Shown one piece after another: positions 25,024-33,321 of a DNA stretch of 64,000 bases. Numbering within the stretch: the first letter of the stretch is position 1; each line of letters starts with the position of its first letter. Position numbers and translations under genes: made by a program. This stretch comes from Oleiagrimonas sp963817755. Its GTDB lineage: Bacteria; Pseudomonadota; Gammaproteobacteria; Xanthomonadales; Rhodanobacteraceae. The stretch covers positions 434,001 to 498,000 of the forward strand of contig CAWFPB010000001.1 in NCBI GenBank assembly GCA_963817755.1, given 5' to 3'. Under the pieces are notes generated by a model. That model saw nothing but the letters and a program-made list of their open reading frames with translations, was not told where the DNA came from and ran no database searches.

Positions 25024-25056
25024 CCGCGCCCTGCCGAGGGGGTCGGCAGGGCGCGG
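25024..25056 (+). promoter_or_regulatory. strong hairpin between petC and sspA
   Basis: A perfect 14-base-pair stem (25024-25037 with 25043-25056, GC-rich) around a G5 loop, five bases after petC. No T-run follows, so it is more likely an RNA-stability or processing element, or a leaky attenuator separating bc1 from sspAB, than a full terminator. Confidence 0.6.
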
Positions 25057-25081
25057 TATACGCCTTCCGGAGGGGAAGGTC

Positions 25082-25708
25082 ATGATGCTGACTAGCGCTC
25101 GAAACCGTACCGTACTCACTCTGTTCACGACTGCCGATGCCGTGCAGTGCCATCGCGTACGCATGGTGCTGGCCGCCAAGGGCGTGGTCTACGAACGGGT
25201 CGAGGCGCGTCCGGACAAGCTGCCGGAGGATCTGGTCGACCTCAATCCGTACGGCACCCTGCCGACCCTGGTCGATCGCGACCTGGTGCTGCACGACACC
25301 TCGGTGATCTGCGAGTATCTGGACGAGCGTTACCCGCACCCACCGCTGATGCCGATCGACCCGCTTTCGCGGGCGCGCCTGCGACTGGCCATGGTGCGTA
25401 TCGAACAGGACTGGCTGCCGTTGATCGACACCATCGGTGCCGGGGGGCGAAAAGCCGATACTGCGCGCAAGCACTTGCGCGAACAATTGCTGGCGGCGCG
25501 TCCGCTGTTCAAGGCGGCCACGTTCTTCCTCAATCCGGAACTGAGCCTGGCCGACTGCCTGGTGGTCCCGGTGATCTGGCGCCTGTCGGCACTGGGTGTC
25601 AAGCTGGGCCGCGAAGGCAAGGTGATTGCCGATTACGGCGAACGCATCTTCCGCAGCCACGGTTTTGCGCGTAGCCTGACAGACGAAGAAAGGGCCATGA
25701 TCGAGTGA
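25082..25708 (+). CDS. sspA: stringent starvation protein A
   Basis: GST-fold RNA polymerase-associated regulator. It has 208 residues. The thioredoxin-like N-terminal half has LTLFTTADAVQCHRVRMVLA, the LNPYGTLPTLVDRD cis-Pro turn and VICEYLDERYPHPPLMP. The all-helical C-terminal half has LSLADCLVVPVIWRL. Start at 25082 with AGGGGAAGG upstream. Its position after petABC and before sspB is the conserved gammaproteobacterial arrangement. Its stop overlaps the sspB start. Confidence 0.93.
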   Translation: MMLTSARNRTVLTLFTTADAVQCHRVRMVLAAKGVVYERVEARPDKLPEDLVDLNPYGTLPTLVDRDLVLHDTSVICEYLDERYPHPPLMPIDPLSRARLRLAMVRIEQDWLPLIDTIGAGGRKADTARKHLREQLLAARPLFKAATFFLNPELSLADCLVVPVIWRLSALGVKLGREGKVIADYGERIFRSHGFARSLTDEERAMIE

Positions 25709-26157
25709 GTACTTCCAGCGAACAACACGGCATGACGTCCAACCGGCCATACCTGTTGCGTGCGATCTACGACTGGGTGAGCGACAACGGGCTGACCCCG
25801 TACGTGCTGGTCGATGCCACCCGCCCCGGTGTCGAGGTTCCCCCGCAGGCGGTCAAGGACGGCCAGATTGTGCTGAACCTGGCCATGCAGGCGGTAACCG
25901 ACCTCGAACTGGGCAACGAGCTGATCCGCTTCAAGGCGCGATTCTCGGGCGTCAGCCGCGACGTGTTCGTCCCGGTGTCCGCGGTCCTGGCGATCTACGC
26001 GCAGGAGAACGGTCAGGGCATGATGTTTCCGGAAGAGGCCGACCCGCCGCCGCCCGAGGGCGAGTCCGGCGAGCCATCCGCAGAGGACGGTGGCGCGGGC
26101 GGGGATGAAGCCGACAAGCCGCGCAAGGGCGCACCGCACCTGCGCGTGGTCAAGTAG
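25705..26157 (+). CDS. sspB: ClpXP adaptor SspB
   Basis: Binds ssrA-tagged proteins and tethers them to ClpX. It has 150 residues from a GTG at 25705 overlapping sspA by four bases; an ATG at 25732 (MTSNRPYLLRAIYDWV) is an alternative and would match the usual N-terminus better. The folded domain covers about residues 13-110. A long acidic Pro/Glu/Gly linker follows, and then the C-terminal LRVVK tail, the known ClpX-binding motif. Confidence 0.93.
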   Translation: MSTSSEQHGMTSNRPYLLRAIYDWVSDNGLTPYVLVDATRPGVEVPPQAVKDGQIVLNLAMQAVTDLELGNELIRFKARFSGVSRDVFVPVSAVLAIYAQENGQGMMFPEEADPPPPEGESGEPSAEDGGAGGDEADKPRKGAPHLRVVK

Positions 26158-26539
26158 CCCCGTTCTGGTCCTGGTGGCCGATGCGCCGCATCAGTTCGGT
26201 GATCTTCGAGTTGACGTCCAGTGCACCGCTCGCCGGCGATGGCCAGTTCCCGTGCATGGCGATCACCCGGCCGCCGGCCATCCATACATAGCCCGCATAG
26301 CGGTCATGGCCGTCCTGGCTGACCTCGAAGGCGTAGCGCAGCGTCCATTGCAGGCGCCCGTCCTGGCGGCGCTGCAGGCGCAGGGCGCTCAGGCCTACCG
26401 ATTCGTCGAGCAATTGCACGTCCTGTGAACGGCAGATGCCGCGTGCCGCGTGCAGGGCAAGGTCGCGGCTGCGCATCGCCGCGAGCCACAGGCCGATGAC
26501 GAGCATCAGGACGAGCAGGGTCAGCCACTGGGTGATCAT
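26150..26539 (-). CDS. DUF3301-like single-pass membrane protein
   Basis: A 129-residue protein of unknown function. One N-terminal membrane helix (about 4-21, QWLTLLVLMLVIGLWLA) precedes a soluble part with CRSQDVQLLDESVGLSALRLQRRQDG and LRYAFEVSQDGHDRYAGYV. I recognise this as the DUF3301 pattern (Cys, QLLD, then RLQRRxDG and a YxFE strand). The stop overlaps the 3' end of the convergent sspB by eight bases. The DUF3301 gene starts 43 bases downstream of the nadC stop on the same strand, so the two may be cotranscribed. Confidence 0.75.
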   Translation of the reverse strand: MITQWLTLLVLMLVIGLWLAAMRSRDLALHAARGICRSQDVQLLDESVGLSALRLQRRQDGRLQWTLRYAFEVSQDGHDRYAGYVWMAGGRVIAMHGNWPSPASGALDVNSKITELMRRIGHQDQNGAT

Positions 26540-26581
26540 GAGTGCATACTGGGGTCGTCGGGAGCCGCGGGCAAGGGCGGC

Positions 26582-27463
26582 TCAGTCGCCGTCCTGCGCA
26601 ATCACCACGCGCAGCGACAGGTCGACGGCCCGGACATGCTTGGTCAGCGCGCCGACGGAAATGTAGTCCACGCCCAGGCGGGCGATGCGGTCGATCGATT
26701 CCAGGCCCACGCCGCCGGAGACTTCCAGCTCGACCCGTCCGGCCGCGCGTTCCACGGCCTGGCGCAGCATCTCGGGGCTGAATTCATCCAGCATCACGCG
26801 GTCGACGCCGGCGTCGAGTGCCTGTTCGAGTTCGTCCAAATCTTCCACCTCGACCTCCAGCAGGAGGTCCGGATGGCGATGGCGGGCGATATGCACGGCG
26901 CCGGACAGCCCGCCCGCGGCGGCGATGTGGTTTTCCTTGATCAGGATGGCGTCGTACAGGCCGATGCGGTGATTGTGGCCGCCACCACAGCGCACCGCGT
27001 ATTTCTGTGCGAGTCGCAGCCCGGGGAGGGTCTTGCGGGTATCCAGGATGCGCGCATGGGTACCGGCTGTTGCGGCCACGTAGCGCGCGGTGGCGGTGGC
27101 GGTGCCGGACAGGGTCTGCAGAAAGTTCAATGCCGTGCGCTCGGCGCTGACCAGCGCCCGTGCGCTTCCGGTAACCCGGCACAGGATGGTTTCGGCGGCA
27201 ACGGTTTCCCCGTCGTGCACCTGCCAATCGACGACGGTCGTCGGGTCGAGATGGCGGAAGCAGGCATCGAACCAGGCACGTCCGGCGATCACCGCCGGTT
27301 CGCGACACAGCAGTTCAGCATGGGCGTGGGCATCGGCATCGAGCAGGTCGGCGGTGGCATCGCCGCTGCCAATATCCTCGGCCAGGGCTCGCTCGACATC
27401 GCGCTCGATCACGTCGCCGCCGGGGAGTGCCGGCGACGTCTGCGGATCGGTAGCGTGACTCAT
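26582..27463 (-). CDS. nadC: nicotinate-nucleotide pyrophosphorylase (carboxylating)
   Basis: Quinolinate phosphoribosyltransferase of de novo NAD synthesis. It has 293 residues. The N-terminal sandwich domain includes EDIGSGDATADLL. The barrel has ERTALNFLQTLSGTATATA, RILDTRKTLPGLRLAQKYAV with the substrate-binding Arg and Lys, GGGHNHRIGLYDAILIKENH, and VEVEDLDELEQAL. The start overlaps the stop of the DUF1631 gene by four bases (ATGA), so the two are translationally coupled. Confidence 0.95.
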   Translation of the reverse strand: MSHATDPQTSPALPGGDVIERDVERALAEDIGSGDATADLLDADAHAHAELLCREPAVIAGRAWFDACFRHLDPTTVVDWQVHDGETVAAETILCRVTGSARALVSAERTALNFLQTLSGTATATARYVAATAGTHARILDTRKTLPGLRLAQKYAVRCGGGHNHRIGLYDAILIKENHIAAAGGLSGAVHIARHRHPDLLLEVEVEDLDELEQALDAGVDRVMLDEFSPEMLRQAVERAAGRVELEVSGGVGLESIDRIARLGVDYISVGALTKHVRAVDLSLRVVIAQDGD

Positions 27464-29787
27464 GAAGCGGCGTCGGGAGACGGCGTCGTGGCCGGGGCGT
27501 CGGCGGCCGCCTGGTTGCTGCGCAGGCGCTCGACGATGGCATCCAGGGCGCGGTCGAACAGCGGCAGCTCCTCGAGCACCACCGTCTTTCCGGCGGCCAG
27601 TTCACCGGCGAACTGATCGAGCGTCTTGTCGGCGACCTTCAGGCCGCGGCGGTTCACGAACAGGTACTTCCCGCTGATCGGGCTGATCCAGGACAGCTTG
27701 GCGCGTTCGGGACGCTCGCTGTCGGCCTCGAATTCGACCCAGGTGCCGACCTTGAGCGCCCGCACGCGCTGGACTTCGGGACTGTCGCTGGGAGCCGGAG
27801 CACTGGGCTTGGCGGCCTCGGTCTCGTCCAGGGTCTCGGGCGCGGCAATCACTTCCATGCTTGCCGGAATCGGCATGTCCTCGGCCTCGCTCGCGACCGG
27901 AGTCGCCACGGCATCGGGTTCGATGCCGAGCTGGCCGTTGTAAAGGGCATTGAGCTGGCGCATCAGGGCCTCGACGTCCGAGTCCTGGAAGGCAACCGTG
28001 GCCAGGCCGTGGCGCAGGGATTTCTCCAGCAGCGGCAGCAATTGCTGCAGGCGGTCGCGCTCGGCATCGGTCCGGATCGGGCCGACGCTCCATACGAAGT
28101 CGTCGACGAAACGCAGACCGACGCGAAATTCCTTCGATTCCTCGCCGTGACGAAGCAGCGTCAGCACCAGGTAGTTGGCCCAGGCGCGCGTGAGGATGCC
28201 GTTGACCAGGGCGGGCAGGTCGCGGCCGTCGATGCGGGCCAGGATTTCCTGCGCGGCGCGACGGCGGGCCTGCTGCAGCTTTTCGCGGCCGCGCGTGGCC
28301 TCGGCAGCGCGTTGTTCGGCCAGCTGGGCGCGGCGGTTGCTGGAGTCCAGGAACTTGCGGAAGTCGTCCAGCTGGCGGCTGAACACGTCGATGTCGTCGT
28401 CGAATTCCGACAGCAGGCACTCGACCACGCCGCGCACCTTGTTCAGCAGGCGCAGGTCGCGGTCGGATTCGGCCGACCAGCCCTTGGCGGCTTCGGCCAT
28501 CTCGTCGAGCAGGCGCCGGGCCGGGTGGTCGGCGTGGGCAAACAGGCGCCGATCGAGAATGGCGGCCTTCAGGTAGGGAATCTGCAGGCGCGCGAGCAGA
28601 ACCTGCATCTCCATCGGAAGGTTGTGGTCCTGCAGGATGTATTCGAACAGCATGCTGACGAGGTCGATGGTGTCCTCGTCGGCGCCGGAAACGTGGGACT
28701 TGGCTTCACCGCGCAGCCGGCTGATCTGCCGGACCAGCTGGTCCTTGAGCAGGCGTACGTCCTCGGCCGACAGCTCGGTCTCGATCGGAATCTGCGCGGG
28801 CATCGCCGCGGTGCTGCGCGAGACCTCGTCCTGCAGCACGGACAGGGCACCCAGCAATTCGGCCGGACTCAGCGAAGGGCCTGCCTGGCCGTGGTAGCCG
28901 GGGCTGGTCTGGCGACGTTCGGCCAGCAGCGACTGCAGTGTCTCCACCAGCTTGCCGCGCAGCAGGGCCTGCTGGTCCTCGTCCTCGAGTTCGGACAGCC
29001 TGCGGTCACGCTTGTCGCTGCCGGCGCTCTGGCCGGCATGGCGTTTCTTGGGGCTGGGTGCGCGCAGTTGCGGGAGGACACCGGACTGGATCAGGGTCCG
29101 GTTGATCTCGTCGTACAGATCCTCCAGGCCGCTGAGGACGTAGCGCTCGAACAGCTTGAAGACGATCAGCTTGACCCGGACCTCGACCTTGAGCTCGTTC
29201 ATCGACTCGCTGAAGGCGCGGGTCAGCACGGCCGGGCCGATCGGGTTGTCGGCGTTGTCGACCTTGGTGCCGCCGCAGATCACCGTCAGGCGCTGGTTGA
29301 CGGCGAACAGGCTGTGCGACAGACGGCCCTCGGCCTTGCTGATCATGCTGGTGACGGCCAGCGACTCCTCGAGGTCGTGCTCGTCGACCAGCGAAAGTTC
29401 GGGGGATCCGCCAAACGCGGAATGTTCGCTGGCCTCGCCCGATTCCTCTCGGCGATAGCCACCGGCCAGCCGGGAGAAGCTGGAGGTGATCATGTCCAGA
29501 AAACCGCGTTCGATCAGCGGACGCTTCTTGCGCACGTCGCGCATGCCGTCGAAGTACTGGGTCTGGACGGCGTTGTTCTCGGCTTTCTCGGCCAGGTCGA
29601 ACAGGGCATCGTCGACATTGTCGAACATGCCGCCCATCAGGCTTACCAGCTGGCGCGTGCCGATGCCTCGGGCTGACGCCAGCAGCTCGCCGACCCGCTC
29701 GTTGCGGGGGTCGCCCAGGGACGTGCCCGTGCCGATGCTGCGCTTGGCAAGATCGACGATGTTGTTGCGGTCATTGGCGTTGTTCAT
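27460..29787 (-). CDS. DUF1631 family protein
   Basis: A 775-residue protein dominated by a DUF1631 region, a family found mainly in Xanthomonadales, Pseudomonas and relatives; its function is not established. It is mostly helical with many charged residues, for example QLAEQRAAEATRGREKLQQA, a probable coiled coil at about 480-510. A short beta-rich domain lies near the end (VGTWVEFEADSERPERAKLSW, then LFVNRRGLKVADKTLDQFAG, about 680-740), which resembles PilZ-like barrels in pattern. A link to c-di-GMP is only an inference. It is the lead gene of a DUF1631-nadC pair. Confidence 0.85.
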   Translation of the reverse strand: MNNANDRNNIVDLAKRSIGTGTSLGDPRNERVGELLASARGIGTRQLVSLMGGMFDNVDDALFDLAEKAENNAVQTQYFDGMRDVRKKRPLIERGFLDMITSSFSRLAGGYRREESGEASEHSAFGGSPELSLVDEHDLEESLAVTSMISKAEGRLSHSLFAVNQRLTVICGGTKVDNADNPIGPAVLTRAFSESMNELKVEVRVKLIVFKLFERYVLSGLEDLYDEINRTLIQSGVLPQLRAPSPKKRHAGQSAGSDKRDRRLSELEDEDQQALLRGKLVETLQSLLAERRQTSPGYHGQAGPSLSPAELLGALSVLQDEVSRSTAAMPAQIPIETELSAEDVRLLKDQLVRQISRLRGEAKSHVSGADEDTIDLVSMLFEYILQDHNLPMEMQVLLARLQIPYLKAAILDRRLFAHADHPARRLLDEMAEAAKGWSAESDRDLRLLNKVRGVVECLLSEFDDDIDVFSRQLDDFRKFLDSSNRRAQLAEQRAAEATRGREKLQQARRRAAQEILARIDGRDLPALVNGILTRAWANYLVLTLLRHGEESKEFRVGLRFVDDFVWSVGPIRTDAERDRLQQLLPLLEKSLRHGLATVAFQDSDVEALMRQLNALYNGQLGIEPDAVATPVASEAEDMPIPASMEVIAAPETLDETEAAKPSAPAPSDSPEVQRVRALKVGTWVEFEADSERPERAKLSWISPISGKYLFVNRRGLKVADKTLDQFAGELAAGKTVVLEELPLFDRALDAIVERLRSNQAAADAPATTPSPDAAS

Positions 29788-29905
29788 GGCATGTTTCGTC
29801 GAAACGGTGCGAAGACGCCCGGAAACCCATTGTCTCCCATCCGCAGATTCAAAACGTGAGGCTGGTCACGGAGTGCCGGAAGGGTGACGGGCGGTATTCC
29901 TGCGT

Positions 29906-30169
29906 TCAAAGTTCCTCACGCAGTTGGGTGGTGCCGATGCCTTCCTCGGGCAGCATCACCGGAATGTCGTCCTCGATGCGGTAGATCACGCGCTTGTCGG
30001 TGGTGACCAGCCCCGCCTGCAGCGGCGCGTCCAGCGTGACGCCTTCCACGGTCTGGATCTCGCCGCGGGCGATGGCTGCATTGAGGCGTTCCAGCTCGCC
30101 CTTCTGCAGGGGGCGGACCGGGGTCTTGCTGACCGGGCAGCAGAGAATGTCGAGCAGGTGCTTGTCCAT
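29906..30169 (-). CDS. Trm112-family small protein (YcaR-like)
   Basis: An 87-residue protein from the ATG at 30169 (MDKHLLDILCCPVSKTPVRPL). It ends with RVIYRIEDDIPVMLPEEGI, the family signature. The usual zinc ligand pattern CPxC is replaced by CPVSK, so metal binding is probably lost, as in other members of this subgroup. Members act as activators of methyltransferases in eukaryotes and archaea; the bacterial role is unclear. It is divergent from purE with a 34-base gap. Confidence 0.85.
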   Translation of the reverse strand: MDKHLLDILCCPVSKTPVRPLQKGELERLNAAIARGEIQTVEGVTLDAPLQAGLVTTDKRVIYRIEDDIPVMLPEEGIGTTQLREEL

Positions 30170-30203
30170 GCCTTTACAATATCCCTTTTTGGATGGATCG
30201 ACC

Positions 30204-30710
30204 ATGAATTCGACCCCCACCGCACCCCACGTCGGCGTGGTCATGGGCTCGCGCTCCGACTGGGAGACCATGCAGCATGCCGTGGCCATGCTCGAGCGCC
30301 TCGGCGTGGAGCATGAGGTCCGCGTGGTTTCCGCACACCGCACGCCCGACCTGCTGTTCGAGTACGCCGAGCAGGCGGCCGGCCGCGGCCTGAAGGTGAT
30401 CATCGCCGGCGCTGGCGGCGCGGCGCACCTGCCGGGCATGCTGGCGGCCAAGACACGTCTCCCGGTGTTCGGCGTGCCGGTGCAGTCGAAAGCGCTCAAC
30501 GGCATGGATTCGCTGCTGTCGATCGCGCAGATGCCTGCCGGCGTGCCGGTCGGCACCCTGGCCATCGGCCGGGCCGGCGCCGGCAACGCGGCCTTGCTGG
30601 CCGCGGCCGTGCTGGCCCTGGGCGACCCGGCGCTGGCCGAGGCGCTGGAGGCCTTCCGGTCCGAGCAGACCCGCAAGGTGCTCGAGCACCCGGACCCGAG
30701 GCCGGCATGA
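30204..30710 (+). CDS. purE: N5-carboxyaminoimidazole ribonucleotide mutase
   Basis: Class I PurE of purine synthesis, converting N5-CAIR to CAIR. It has 168 residues. Visible motifs: VVMGSRSDWETM (substrate phosphate binding), VVSAHRTPDLL with the catalytic-type His, and IAGAGGAAHLPGM. A TACAAT hexamer at 30175-30180 may be the -10 of its promoter, but no good -35 is seen. It overlaps purK by four bases. Confidence 0.95.
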   Translation: MNSTPTAPHVGVVMGSRSDWETMQHAVAMLERLGVEHEVRVVSAHRTPDLLFEYAEQAAGRGLKVIIAGAGGAAHLPGMLAAKTRLPVFGVPVQSKALNGMDSLLSIAQMPAGVPVGTLAIGRAGAGNAALLAAAVLALGDPALAEALEAFRSEQTRKVLEHPDPRPA

Positions 30711-31870
30711 GCCGGGATCGGGACGGCAAGGGCGTGGTCGGCATCCTCGGCGGCGGCCAGCTGGCGCGGATGATGGTTCTGGAAGGCGTGCCGCTGGGCG
30801 TGGATTTCCGCATCCTGGACAGTGCCGAGGCCCCGTGCGCCTCGACGCTGGCGCCGACCCGGCAGGCCGATTGGCGGGACGAGAAGGCACTGGCCGAATT
30901 CGCCGATGCCGTCGACGTGGCCACCTTCGATTTCGAGAACGTGCCGGCCGAATCCGCGCAGTGGCTGGCCGACCGAATCGACGTGCATCCGGGCCCCCGA
31001 GCCCTGGCCGTGGCCCAGGACCGCCTGGCCGAGAAGACCCTGTTCCGTGAGATCGGCCTGGATACCGCACGGTTCGCCGCCGTGGACACCCGTGCCGACC
31101 TCGACCGCGCGTTGGCGGACATCGGTGCTCCAGCGATCCTGAAGACCCGCCGGCTGGGCTATGACGGCAAGGGCCAGTTCCGCCTGCGCGAGGCCGGTGA
31201 CGCCGACGCGGCCTGGGACGCCCTGGGCGAGGCCGCCGCGCAGCACGGCCTGATCCTGGAAGCCTTCGTGCCGTTCGACTACGAGGTCTCGGTGGTCGCG
31301 GTGCGTGGCCGCGACGGCGAATTCCGCACCTGGCCGCTGAACCGCAACTGGCATGCCGACGGCATTCTGTCGCTGACTCTTGCTCCGGCGCCCGCGCCGG
31401 ATGCGGTCTCCGAGGCGGCCTTCGCCCAGGCGCGCACGCTGGCCGAGCGCCTGGACTACGTGGGCGTGTTCGCGCTGGAGCTGTTCGTGCGCGACGGGCA
31501 GGTGCTGGGCAACGAGATGGCGCCGCGCGTGCACAATTCAGGCCACTGGACCTATGACGGCGCCGTGACCAGCCAGTTCCAGAACCACGTGCGCGCGGTG
31601 CTCGGGCTGCCGCTCGGCGATACGTCGCTGCGCTCGCCGAGCCTGATGTTCAACTGGATCGGTGCGCTGCCGGACCGCGTGGCCGCGCTGGCGGTCCCGG
31701 GCTTGCACTGGCACGACTACGGCAAGTCTCCGCGGCCCGGGCGCAAGGTCGGCCATGCGACCCTGTGCGCGCCGGACATGGACACCCTGCGCGTGCATGC
31801 CCGCGCCCTGGCCGCGGTCCTGGACCGCGAGGAGCAGGTGGCCCCGCTGCTGGAGCTGGATCGGATGTGA
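30707..31870 (+). CDS. purK: 5-(carboxyamino)imidazole ribonucleotide synthase
   Basis: ATP-grasp ligase that makes N5-CAIR from AIR, ATP and bicarbonate for PurE. It has 387 residues. The N-terminal GILGGGQLARMM Rossmann start and the ATP-grasp core with ILKTRRLGYDGKGQF (Lys and Gly-rich loop) and EAFVPFDYEVSVVAVR are visible. The metal-binding NEMAPRVHNSGHWT follows. ATGA overlap with purE indicates an operon. Confidence 0.95.
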   Translation: MSRDRDGKGVVGILGGGQLARMMVLEGVPLGVDFRILDSAEAPCASTLAPTRQADWRDEKALAEFADAVDVATFDFENVPAESAQWLADRIDVHPGPRALAVAQDRLAEKTLFREIGLDTARFAAVDTRADLDRALADIGAPAILKTRRLGYDGKGQFRLREAGDADAAWDALGEAAAQHGLILEAFVPFDYEVSVVAVRGRDGEFRTWPLNRNWHADGILSLTLAPAPAPDAVSEAAFAQARTLAERLDYVGVFALELFVRDGQVLGNEMAPRVHNSGHWTYDGAVTSQFQNHVRAVLGLPLGDTSLRSPSLMFNWIGALPDRVAALAVPGLHWHDYGKSPRPGRKVGHATLCAPDMDTLRVHARALAAVLDREEQVAPLLELDRM

Positions 31871-31965
31871 TCGGCGGGTAGATCCCGTACCGCGTGGCCG
31901 TGTGTCGACCCTGGCGATGTCCGGGACAGCAGCATGGTCGCTTCGTTGCTTGACCCCACCCCGGC

Positions 31966-32012
31966 CCTCCCCTGCACCACGGGCACTCCCTTCGGTCGCG
32001 AGCAGGGGAGGG
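31966..32012. repeat. intergenic inverted repeat behind purK
   Basis: CCCTCCCCTG (31966-31975) pairs with CAGGGGAGGG (32003-32012) and encloses CACGGGCACTCCCTTCGGTCGC. It is a relative of the element at 16763-16844, in inverted orientation. Confidence 0.65.
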
Positions 32013-32056
32013 GATTGCGCTTGCGCCCGCAAGCGTGCCGGATGGGTTCCTACACC

Positions 32057-32270
32057 GTGAAAAAACCTCCCCCTGCCGAGCAGGGGGAGGCTTGGAGGGG
32101 GTGCCGCAGGCCAGCACCTGCGCAAGGCGCGAGCCTACGAGACGTGCAGGCCATCGCCCCGCCCCGCGTGAAAAACCTCCCCCTGCCGAGCAGGGGGAGG
32201 TTTGGAGGGGGTGCCGCCGGCCAACGCCTGTGCAAGGCGCGTGCCTACGAGGCGCGCAGGCCTGCGGCTC
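32057..32270. repeat. two tandem copies of a 111-base intergenic unit
   Basis: Unit 1 (32057-32167) and unit 2 (32168-about 32270) both start GTGAAAAA(A)CCTCCCCCTG, contain the CCTCCCCCTG CCGAG CAGGGGGAGG hairpin (32066-32090 and 32176-32200). Both continue with TTGGAGGGGGTGCCG and CAAGGCGCG-GCCTACGAG. The 415-base gap between purK and sodB holds only repeats. Confidence 0.8.
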
Positions 32271-32285
32271 CGGGAACCACCGGCT

Positions 32286-32864
32286 TCACGCCATGTTGGA
32301 AGCGGCAAACTCCCAGTTGACCAGGTTCCAGAACGCCTCCACGTACTTGGGCCGCGCGTTGCGGTAGTCGATGTAGTAGGCGTGCTCCCACACGTCGATG
32401 GTCAGCAGCGGCTTGTCGTCGCCGGTGATCGGCGTGGCCGCGTTGGAGGTGTTGACGATGGCCAGCGAGCCGTCCGGGCGCTGCACCAGCCAGGTCCAGC
32501 CCGAGCCGAAGTTGCCGGCCGCGGCGGTGCTGAACTGCTCGCGGAAACCGTCCACCGAGCCGAATGCCTTGGTCAGCGCGTCGGCCAGCTTGCCGGACGG
32601 TTCGCCGCCGCCGTTCGGGCTCAGCGAATGCCAGTAGAAGGTGTGGTTCCAGACCTGGGCGGCGTTGTTGAACATGCCGCCGGAGGCCTTCTTGATGATG
32701 TCCTCGAGCGCCATGTCGGCGAACTCGGAGCCCTCGATCGCGGCATTGAGCTTGTTGACGTAGCCCTGGTGGTGCTTGCCGTAGTGGTATTCCAGGGTTT
32801 CCGCCGAGATGTGCGGTTCCAGGGCGTTCTTGTCGAAAGGTAGCGGGGGAAGCTCGATCGCCAT
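32286..32864 (-). CDS. sodB: superoxide dismutase (iron type)
   Basis: Cytoplasmic Fe-SOD. It has 192 residues from the ATG at 32864. Metal ligands are visible in EYHYGKHHQGYV (His), AAQVWNHTFYWHSL (His), and IDVWEHAYYIDYRN (Asp and His). AAAGNFGSGWTWLVQ with its Ala/Gln pattern around the active site favours iron over manganese. It is divergent from grxD, 130 bases apart. Confidence 0.93.
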   Translation of the reverse strand: MAIELPPLPFDKNALEPHISAETLEYHYGKHHQGYVNKLNAAIEGSEFADMALEDIIKKASGGMFNNAAQVWNHTFYWHSLSPNGGGEPSGKLADALTKAFGSVDGFREQFSTAAAGNFGSGWTWLVQRPDGSLAIVNTSNAATPITGDDKPLLTIDVWEHAYYIDYRNARPKYVEAFWNLVNWEFAASNMA

Positions 32865-32994
32865 GCGTGTACTCCTTCTGGGCTTGGATGGGTCGATGCG
32901 TCGGCGTGCCGGGCCGCGCAGTCGGCGGCAGGGCACGATACAATGACGGCTTTGGCGCGTGGCGCCATCCGGACATTGTAAGACTACTTAACCT

Positions 32995-33321
32995 ATGGAC
33001 GTTCTCGATCGCATCAAGACCACGGTATCCGGTCAGTCCATCGTGCTGTTCATGAAGGGCACGCCGGACTTTCCCATGTGCGGTTTCTCCAACCGGGCGG
33101 TGGAAGCGCTGCATCGCGCCGGTGCGCGGTTCCGGGCCGTCAACGTGCTCGAGGATCCAGCCGTGCGCGCCAGCCTGCCGCAGTTCGGCAACTGGCCGAC
33201 CTTCCCGCAGCTGTACATCCAGGGCGAACTGATCGGCGGTTGCGACATCATCGAGGACCTGGAATCGTCCGGCCAGCTCGAACGCATGGTGGCCGACCTC
33301 GACGCGGTGGCGCCGGCATGA
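32995..33321 (+). CDS. grxD: monothiol glutaredoxin
   Basis: CGFS-type glutaredoxin in iron-sulfur cluster transfer. It has 108 residues with KGTPDFPMCGFSNRA (active-site Cys in CGFS, about residue 30), WPTFPQLYIQGELIGGCDII (cis-Pro and GG motif). The TACAAT at 32939-32944 is a possible -10 for it. The stop overlaps the next gene's start (ATGA). Confidence 0.94.
   Translation: MDVLDRIKTTVSGQSIVLFMKGTPDFPMCGFSNRAVEALHRAGARFRAVNVLEDPAVRASLPQFGNWPTFPQLYIQGELIGGCDIIEDLESSGQLERMVADLDAVAPA

Noticed and set aside
32057..32270. Tandem repeats as a CRISPR-like array
   Set aside because: There are only two units of 111 bases, with no short-repeat and unique-spacer alternation.
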